Shown here piece after piece: positions 58,188 to 64,000 of a DNA stretch of 64,000 nt. The position numbers and the translations under genes are program-made. This DNA comes from Arthrobacter pascens (GTDB lineage Bacteria > Actinomycetota > Actinomycetes > Actinomycetales > Micrococcaceae): assembly GCF_030816475.1 (NCBI RefSeq), contig NZ_JAUSXF010000001.1, forward strand, positions 930,001 to 994,000. The letters run 5' to 3'. Position 1 is the first letter of the stretch. Each line of letters starts with the position of its first letter. The notes under the pieces were generated by a model. That model had not been told where the DNA came from. It ran no database searches and saw nothing but the letters and a program-made list of their open reading frames with translations.

Positions 58188-61100
58188 ATGACGGACCAAT
58201 CGTACGAGGCAGGCTACCGCGCCGGTCACCTGCAGGGCTGGCTTGATGCCATGGCTCGATTCGGAACAGAGCGGCCCGTTGTTCCAGGCAACGCGGAAGC
58301 CGCAAATGGCGGACACACAGGCGGTTCAGCGCATGTACCTTCGGCCTTTCCGGCTCCGGACGCCGCCTCGCCCTTCCGCACACCGGCCAGTCCCCGGGTG
58401 CCGGTCCCGCAGATGACTCAGGGCACGACGACGTCGCCCTCCCCGATGCCGCCGTCGCCCGGCCTTTCGAGGCAAGCTGCCGTCGTCAACCAGTATCCAG
58501 TGGAGACGCCGGCGGAGCGCCAGGCGCGAAAGGAGAAGCGGGACCGCGAGAACATCAACATCACGCTGTACGTTGCGAGCCTGCTCCTGGTGGCGGCGGG
58601 GGCGCTGTTCATCGGTACCAACCTTCCGCCGGTGTTCCGTTTCGCCGCGGTCTGCGCCGTTACGGCCATGTTCTACGGGGCAGGGTTTGTCCTCCATGCC
58701 AGAGTCCCCAGGCTCCGGCCGGCGGCTGTTGCGTTTGCAGGCACGGGATTGGCCCTGGTTCCAGTAACCGGCCTTGCCCTCTACAACTTCGCGCTCCATG
58801 ACGGCCCTGCAGCATGGCTCATCACGTCGCTGGTCGGGACTGCAGCCTATATGGCCGCGGCCGCCCGCCTCGAGAGCCGGGTGCTGGTTTACCTTTCCTT
58901 CACCTTCCTTGCCTCCACAGCATGCTCCGGAGTGTCCGTCCTCGGCGGTCCTCTGGTCTGGTACTTCGCGGCGCTGATCGGCGTCGCCGTGCTGCTGACC
59001 GCATTGGCGATGAGCCGTCCGGGCTGGTTGCCGCCGGTCTACATCCGGCCGCTGATGATCTTCCACCCGTGGGTCGCACCCGCGGTCGCGATTGCCGTGA
59101 CGTGCATTCCGCTGCTTCTCGACAAATCCGAGTACGCATTGATCATGGGCATGTGCGGAGCATATTTTGCCCTGACGACAGCCCTGCCGGGCCCGCTTCG
59201 GTTGCTCAACTTCTACGCCGCGAGGATCTCCCTGACTGTGGCTGCCGCCGTCGAGATCTGGCATCTGACGGGACGTGGTGTCGATGCCGTCCTGGCGGGG
59301 GCAGTCCTTCTCGCCGCACAGGCCGTGGCCACGGCACTCTCGAATGGAACGCTCAGGCGCTGGTTTCCGGAGGTCGGTCGGCAGCCTGAGGCAGGCGGCA
59401 CACATGCGGACGCTGGCACCCGCTGGCGGGCGGATGCTTTGGCGACATTTGCCGCCCAACTGGTGGTGACCGCCGCTTTTGCTGCCGAGAGAGCCTGGAC
59501 AGAGGATCATGGCGAGGTCCTGGCTGCATCTGCCGGCGCAGTGCCCGTGTGGGTGCCAGTTCTGCTGGCGGTGGTTGCCGGCCTGGTCCTGGCAGCGAAA
59601 CTCGCGGGGGAGGCTGAATGGGCGCCGGTGGCCGCACTGACTTTGGCCGCGGCGTTGGGCGATTCCATGGGTGCCTGGCCGTTGGCCGGGATGTTGCTGC
59701 TTGGCTCCGCTTTCTGGACAGTCCGCGGGCTCCTTGCTGAGGGTAGGCTCCGGCAGCGGATGTTCCTGGCAGCACGGGTTGCGTCTACAGTGGCTGTTCC
59801 GGTGACGGTCGCGGCCGTCGTTGGCGACGGCGCCGGGCAGACGGCCGCTGCGCTTTTCGGGCTGCTTGTGGCCCTGGTGTCCCAGCAGCTGCTGACGGCG
59901 GTGTTGCAGCGCTCGGGCGTCAGGATGATCGCTGCGCAGGCCAGCCTGGGAGGCTTTGCCGCAGCCTCAGTGGCCTCTCTCATCAGCTTGCCATTCCTGG
60001 ATTCCACTCCCGGCCATGGTTTGACAGGACTTGCGGTCCTTATCCAGCTGGTGGCCGCGCTTGCCGTCGGCTGGCTGCAGGCGCCTCGCCCTGGCTCAGG
60101 CCGGGACTGGCACGCCACGGTGTGGGAAGGGCTACCGCTGGGGGTCGCGGCGGTGGCTGTGCCGGTCGCTTTCGGGGCGGTTTCACAAAGTTCCGGGAAC
60201 ATGGCGCTGCTGTTGGTTGCGGGCTACCTGTTTGCCAAGTCCGCGAGCTTGAAGCTGAGCCCGCACCGGTGGGCTTACTGGTGGCTCGGCCGGGGAACAG
60301 TCACCCTGTTGGCAGTCACAGCTTTTGACCAGTTACAGCAGGACGCCGGACCTACAGTTTTCGCCGGCGAGGTCCTTCTCGGGGCCACTGTGCTGGTCAC
60401 GGTGTTGGCGTTACAGCTTGTTTTCCCCTTGGCTGCCGCCGCCCGAGTGCGGGCTCCGAAGGGGATCCTGGCGGACGCGGGGATTGTGCTGCTGCTGCAG
60501 CTGGCGTCCTGCGCAGTCCTGGCGCCGCTGGAGGCCGCCGAGTGGCAGGGGACGTATACAGCTGTGGCTGTGGCGGTAGGCGCGGCGGCCTCGGGATATG
60601 TGCTTCGCGCTGAGGCAGGATCAGTGTGGATCGCACCGGTGGCCTTCGGCGCCCTCCTGGCCTTTAGCGGCGGGGACCTTGCCGAGGTGGAACTGCTGAT
60701 CGGGGTCTTCGCCGTCTTTTGTGCGGTGATGGTCGTAGCGCAGCCGCACGCGGCGGGCAAGGGCTGGTACTTTGTTGCGGCCCGCATGCTGACGGCAAGC
60801 CTTGCCGTGGTGCTCAGCTATGACATCACGGCCTCTCCGACAGCTGTGTCCCTAACCTTCGCGTTCGTCCTCGCTGCCCAGCACGCGGTCCGCTGGGCAT
60901 TGCGCTCACGGCTCGCCGACGTCCCCTTCCAGCAGGCTGCCGTCTGGATCACGCTGGCGGGCCAGGCGCTGCTGCCCCTGGCGTACATGCTGCACACCGT
61001 TCCTGCCGGAATCCTGGGGCAGGACGACGACGGCGGCCGCTGGGTTGTTCTCCTGGAATTGCTCCTGCTGCTTGTCTCGGCACTGGCGGCCAGGAGGCTC

Positions 61101-62357
61101 TTTGGTGCCCGCGGCGCCTTGTACTTCGCCGTTTACGCGGCGCTGGTGGGCGTGGTTTCGCTGGGCCCGCTCGTCAGGTTCGGTGGAACGCTCCTCGCAG
61201 CTCCGGTTCTTAACCACACGGGGACCGCGACGGTGCTGCTGGTGGTGGCACTCCTGGCTGCTGTTTCCGGGGCCTTGCGGCGCGGCCGGAATGTTCCTGT
61301 AGGAGACATTGAGCATTGGCTGTGGCTGGGCACCGCTGGCTCCTTCACCCTCGCCGGGCTGCTCGTTTCGCCGTTGGCGGCGGACTGGATCCAGGGCGCA
61401 GCCGTACTGGTCCTGGCTGGCGTGTGTTTCACGGCGTCGCACGTGGAAGGGCAGACGCTCTTCTATCCGCCGGCGGCGGCCGCCGGACTGGCAGGCTCCA
61501 TGGTGCTGGCGGCGGACTTCTTGCCGGACATCCCCGGATCGTGGGGCGAATTCCTGCCGTGGCTGACCGGCGCCGGGCTTGCCGCCTGCGCCCTATACTC
61601 CGCACGACTTTACCGGAGCCGGAGGTTGGAGGGGGATCCGGTGCGCCGATGGTCGCTGGCGGGAGCCGCCTTCCTGGGCTTTTGCCTTGCCGCCCTGTCC
61701 GGAATCCAGCACGATGCGACGGCCTGGGCTGCGACGGCGCTGCTGGCCGCCGCCGTCGGCATCGCCTACCTTGAGGCTCCGCGGAGGGTCAGGCGGGTGG
61801 CCGCGGAAATCGGTGCGCTGGCATTGACAGCTGCTATCCAGCGCGCCGCCATTTTTGAGCTGGACCGGCAGTTCGCCTACAACTACAGGCTGTTTGCCAG
61901 CCTGCCCGATCCTTTCTGGGTGGCCCAGTGGTACGTGCTCCTGGCGGCCGGACTTGGTGCCTCGCGCTATGCAGCGGGTCATCGTCTGGCTGGAAAGTCA
62001 ATGGTGGCGGCCGGGGGAGTGCTCCTCTCGCTGAGCGGCCTCGGCGTGGTCTTTGGCGGCACGGGCGCGCAGCAGCTTTGGGTACTGGTCCTCCTGGCCC
62101 TCCTCCTGTTGGCGGGCCTGGGTCTCTCAGACCGGCTGTTTGTCTGGTGGGGAGCCGCGGGGGTGGCGGCCTGCATCCTGTGGGCGATGCGCCAGTACAC
62201 CTTCGCGCTGCTGGCACTCATCGCCGTCGGACTTATTGTGGTGGCGGTGTGGCGCCTGAATCGTGGCACGGGCACGGAGAGTGCGCTTGAGCAGACCGGA
62301 CCAGAGCACCCGGTGCAGGGTGGGCCGGCGGAGCAGGACCCGATCCACCGGCACTGA
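58188..62357 (+). CDS. Very large polytopic membrane protein of unknown function
   Basis: A 1389-aa protein. The first 115 residues are soluble and Pro/Gly/Ala-rich after a short helix (YEAGYRAGHLQGWLDAMARF). Charged RQARKEKRDRENIN precedes more than thirty hydrophobic segments that fill the remainder. ATG at 58188 has AAAGAGG seven bases upstream. It may belong to the large actinobacterial membrane proteins such as those compared with SCO7613; this comparison is from memory. No catalytic motif was recognised. It is followed by a 41-aa membrane peptide. Confidence 0.75.
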   Translation: MTDQSYEAGYRAGHLQGWLDAMARFGTERPVVPGNAEAANGGHTGGSAHVPSAFPAPDAASPFRTPASPRVPVPQMTQGTTTSPSPMPPSPGLSRQAAVVNQYPVETPAERQARKEKRDRENINITLYVASLLLVAAGALFIGTNLPPVFRFAAVCAVTAMFYGAGFVLHARVPRLRPAAVAFAGTGLALVPVTGLALYNFALHDGPAAWLITSLVGTAAYMAAAARLESRVLVYLSFTFLASTACSGVSVLGGPLVWYFAALIGVAVLLTALAMSRPGWLPPVYIRPLMIFHPWVAPAVAIAVTCIPLLLDKSEYALIMGMCGAYFALTTALPGPLRLLNFYAARISLTVAAAVEIWHLTGRGVDAVLAGAVLLAAQAVATALSNGTLRRWFPEVGRQPEAGGTHADAGTRWRADALATFAAQLVVTAAFAAERAWTEDHGEVLAASAGAVPVWVPVLLAVVAGLVLAAKLAGEAEWAPVAALTLAAALGDSMGAWPLAGMLLLGSAFWTVRGLLAEGRLRQRMFLAARVASTVAVPVTVAAVVGDGAGQTAAALFGLLVALVSQQLLTAVLQRSGVRMIAAQASLGGFAAASVASLISLPFLDSTPGHGLTGLAVLIQLVAALAVGWLQAPRPGSGRDWHATVWEGLPLGVAAVAVPVAFGAVSQSSGNMALLLVAGYLFAKSASLKLSPHRWAYWWLGRGTVTLLAVTAFDQLQQDAGPTVFAGEVLLGATVLVTVLALQLVFPLAAAARVRAPKGILADAGIVLLLQLASCAVLAPLEAAEWQGTYTAVAVAVGAAASGYVLRAEAGSVWIAPVAFGALLAFSGGDLAEVELLIGVFAVFCAVMVVAQPHAAGKGWYFVAARMLTASLAVVLSYDITASPTAVSLTFAFVLAAQHAVRWALRSRLADVPFQQAAVWITLAGQALLPLAYMLHTVPAGILGQDDDGGRWVVLLELLLLLVSALAARRLFGARGALYFAVYAALVGVVSLGPLVRFGGTLLAAPVLNHTGTATVLLVVALLAAVSGALRRGRNVPVGDIEHWLWLGTAGSFTLAGLLVSPLAADWIQGAAVLVLAGVCFTASHVEGQTLFYPPAAAAGLAGSMVLAADFLPDIPGSWGEFLPWLTGAGLAACALYSARLYRSRRLEGDPVRRWSLAGAAFLGFCLAALSGIQHDATAWAATALLAAAVGIAYLEAPRRVRRVAAEIGALALTAAIQRAAIFELDRQFAYNYRLFASLPDPFWVAQWYVLLAAGLGASRYAAGHRLAGKSMVAAGGVLLSLSGLGVVFGGTGAQQLWVLVLLALLLLAGLGLSDRLFVWWGAAGVAACILWAMRQYTFALLALIAVGLIVVAVWRLNRGTGTESALEQTGPEHPVQGGPAEQDPIHRH

Positions 62358-62386
62358 TAATGTTGCTAACACGAGAGGAGTCCACC

Positions 62387-62512
62387 ATGGAATGGCTAAT
62401 TTTCCTGATCGTCGTGGTTGCGGTAGTTGCCGGAGTGTTCTGGGCCAAGAAGTATTTCCGCAACGAGATTGACCGTGCCAAGCGCATCAACCGGGCAAAC
62501 AAGAACCAGTAG
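62387..62512 (+). CDS. 41-aa single-helix membrane peptide
   Basis: The frame encodes 41 residues: a hydrophobic helix (about 3-20, WLIFLIVVVAVVAGVFW) then a basic amphipathic tail (KKYFRNEIDRAKRINRANK). GAGAGGAG lies six bases before the ATG. It begins 29 bases after the large membrane protein and could be co-expressed with it. Function unknown. Confidence 0.65.
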   Translation: MEWLIFLIVVVAVVAGVFWAKKYFRNEIDRAKRINRANKNQ

Positions 62513-62533
62513 GCAGCACACCGGCGGCAGGGC

Positions 62534-63979
62534 TCAGCTGCCCGCCGCTGCGGATTTCTTACGGGCCCGGCCCAGGGCCTGGTACCAGTAGTAGGACTCT
62601 TTGGGCGTCCGCTCCAGGCTGTCAAAGTCGACGTGCACCAGTCCGAAGCGCTGTGAATAGCCTGCAGCCCATTCAAAATTGTCCAGCAGCGTCCAGACGT
62701 AGTACCCGCGCAAGTCAACGTCGTGCGCGATGCCGCCCGGGGCTGTCGCTTCCAATGCATGCCGCAAATGGCCGGCGATGAAATTGATCCTGTTGTCGTC
62801 CTGGATAGGGCCTGTGACGTGGTCCGGTTCCGGGAAACTGGCGCCGCTTTCCGTGATGTACACCGGAGGCAGGGCATCCAGGTACCGGTCCTTCAGTTCC
62901 CGCAGCAGGATGCCCAGGTGCTCCGGTGCCACCGGCCAGCCGAATCCGGTAGTGCTGTACTCCGGAAAGGGTTCCTGGTGGAACGGGACCCGGACCATGG
63001 CTTCCGCAGGTCCGGTCGGGCTCTCCGCCGGGCCCCTGCCGGCGGCCACTTTTGTCGGGTAGTAGTAATTGAGCCCGTAGAAGTCCAGAGGCTGATGGAT
63101 AGTGCGCAGGTCGGCGTCGGAAATCCTGCCCAGGGCGCGGAACCATGGCCTGGCGATCAGCGGCGGGCGCGGGTAATGGCCCAGGAGCACGGGGTCGGCG
63201 TAGATCCTGTTGAGCATCAGGTCGAACACCGTGGCGATGAGCCTGTCCATCAGCTTGCCGGTGGCCGGCCGGACCGGGGAGTGCAGGTTGGTGACGCCTA
63301 TCCCGCCGGTCACTCCCTCGCTCCGCAGCGCCTGGACAGCCAGCCCGTGGGCAAGCAGCTGATGGTGGACGGCGGGCAAGGAATTGAACAGCAAATCCCT
63401 GCCTGGTGCATGGACACCGAGCGCGTAGCCGTTCAACACCACGGAGGCGGGTTCGTTGAGGGTGACCCATTGGGCTACCCGGTCGCCGAACCGGCGGCCG
63501 GCGGCGGCGGAGTATTCGGCAAAGCGTTCAGCGGTGGCTCGGTTCATCCAGCCGCCGTCGTGCTCCAATGGAAGCGGTGTGTCCCAGTGGTAGAGGGTGG
63601 CCATCGGGGAGATGCCGGCCTCGAGGAGGTGGTCGATCAGGCGGTCGTAGAAGTCAAGGCCCTGTTCGTTCAAGCGGCCGTGGCCGTCGGGCTGGATCCG
63701 GGGCCAGGAGATGGAAAACCGGTACGAGTCCACGCCCAGGTCACGCATGAGCGCCACGTCTTCCGGGAACCGGTTGTAATGGTCGCAGGCCACCGCGGGT
63801 GAGTGTCCGTCCACGATGACACCGGGTTTTTCAGCGAAGGCATCCCAGCCGGACGGTCCCCGGCCGCCTGACGCCAGGGCGCCTTCAATCTGGAACGCGG
63901 CTGAGGCGACGCCAAGGGTGAAGGAGGGCGGCAGGCGGTCGGCGAGCTCGCTTACTGAAACAGCATTCTCCACCGTCAT
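62534..63979 (-). CDS. Beta-glucosidase, glycoside hydrolase family 1
   Basis: A 481-aa cytoplasmic enzyme hydrolysing beta-glucosides such as cellobiose. Acid/base Glu176 is in TLNEPASV and the nucleophile Glu377 in YITESGASF. The GH1 N-terminus FTLGVASAAFQIEGAL and WTLLDNFEWAAGYSQRFGL are conserved. The start is the ATG at 63979; a weak GATGAT ends six bases before it. The promoter is mostly outside the window, so regulation is unseen. Confidence 0.93.
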   Translation of the reverse strand: MTVENAVSVSELADRLPPSFTLGVASAAFQIEGALASGGRGPSGWDAFAEKPGVIVDGHSPAVACDHYNRFPEDVALMRDLGVDSYRFSISWPRIQPDGHGRLNEQGLDFYDRLIDHLLEAGISPMATLYHWDTPLPLEHDGGWMNRATAERFAEYSAAAGRRFGDRVAQWVTLNEPASVVLNGYALGVHAPGRDLLFNSLPAVHHQLLAHGLAVQALRSEGVTGGIGVTNLHSPVRPATGKLMDRLIATVFDLMLNRIYADPVLLGHYPRPPLIARPWFRALGRISDADLRTIHQPLDFYGLNYYYPTKVAAGRGPAESPTGPAEAMVRVPFHQEPFPEYSTTGFGWPVAPEHLGILLRELKDRYLDALPPVYITESGASFPEPDHVTGPIQDDNRINFIAGHLRHALEATAPGGIAHDVDLRGYYVWTLLDNFEWAAGYSQRFGLVHVDFDSLERTPKESYYWYQALGRARKKSAAAGS

Positions 63980-64000
63980 TTCCCTATCATCTAATCGGAA

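Noticed and set aside
58326..60787. Minus-strand frames across the giant membrane gene
   Set aside because: Arg/Pro/Ala-rich shadow translations; the plus-strand frame has coherent transmembrane periodicity for 4 kb.

Overview
The window is a high-GC chromosomal segment of a Gram-positive actinobacterium, most likely an Arthrobacter/Pseudarthrobacter-type member of the Micrococcaceae. The evidence is GC-rich codon use, a mycothiol synthase next to an atypical GlnR regulator, the tRNA-Trp / secE / nusG / rplKA / rplJL / rpoBC / rpsLG-fusA-tuf backbone, many GTG and TTG starts, and protein wording that matches that genus. It is a core-genome region. No phage, insertion sequence, CRISPR array or rRNA operon was seen.

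Layout. 1-5.9 kb: a ROK regulator (cut by the window edge) divergent from a GH13 alpha-glucosidase with a clear promoter and palindromic operator, an orphan ABC substrate-binding lipoprotein, a CitE/HpcH-type lyase and a DUF2797 protein. 5.9-8 kb: an ArsR-SulP anion-transporter operon. 8-10 kb: two MaoC-type dehydratases and murB. 10-12.2 kb: a small membrane protein, an AlkZ-like winged-helix protein, a repeat tract and a frameshifted AbiEi/DUF559-type remnant. 12.2-21.7 kb, mostly minus strand: asd, a WXG100 (type VII secretion) three-gene module, dfrA-thyA, a MutT1-like Nudix/phosphatase, ppk1 and mshD. 21.7-30.4 kb: a possible small RNA, glnR, a membrane protein plus a 37-aa peptide, nitrobindin, a flavodoxin-fold protein, ygfZ, an ankyrin protein, an MFS exporter, a GNAT and pfkA. 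30.5-35 kb: a LiaFSR-like envelope-stress cluster (two PspC proteins, a two-TM protein, a PspC-fused histidine kinase and a LuxR-type regulator). 35-43.4 kb: an aspartate aminotransferase, tRNA-Trp, secE, nusG, rplK, rplA, two tandem GNAT enzymes inserted in the ribosomal cluster, an L10 leader with attenuator, rplJ and rplL. 43.4-45.1 kb: a YbaK-type deacylase and a thiolase. 45.5-58 kb: rpoB, rpoC, rpsL, rpsG, fusA and tuf. 58-64 kb: a 1389-aa polytopic membrane protein under an AT-rich palindrome, a 41-aa membrane peptide and a GH1 beta-glucosidase.

The genes mostly serve information processing (transcription, translation, dTMP/folate supply, polyphosphate, nucleotide-pool sanitation) and envelope or redox homeostasis, with sugar-hydrolase genes at both ends. 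The most striking genome-scale signal is at starts: eleven unrelated genes carry a TANNNT hexamer ending exactly six bases before their start codon, the arrangement expected for leaderless mRNAs. The locus most worth following up is the WXG100 three-gene module at 13.4-15.5 kb.
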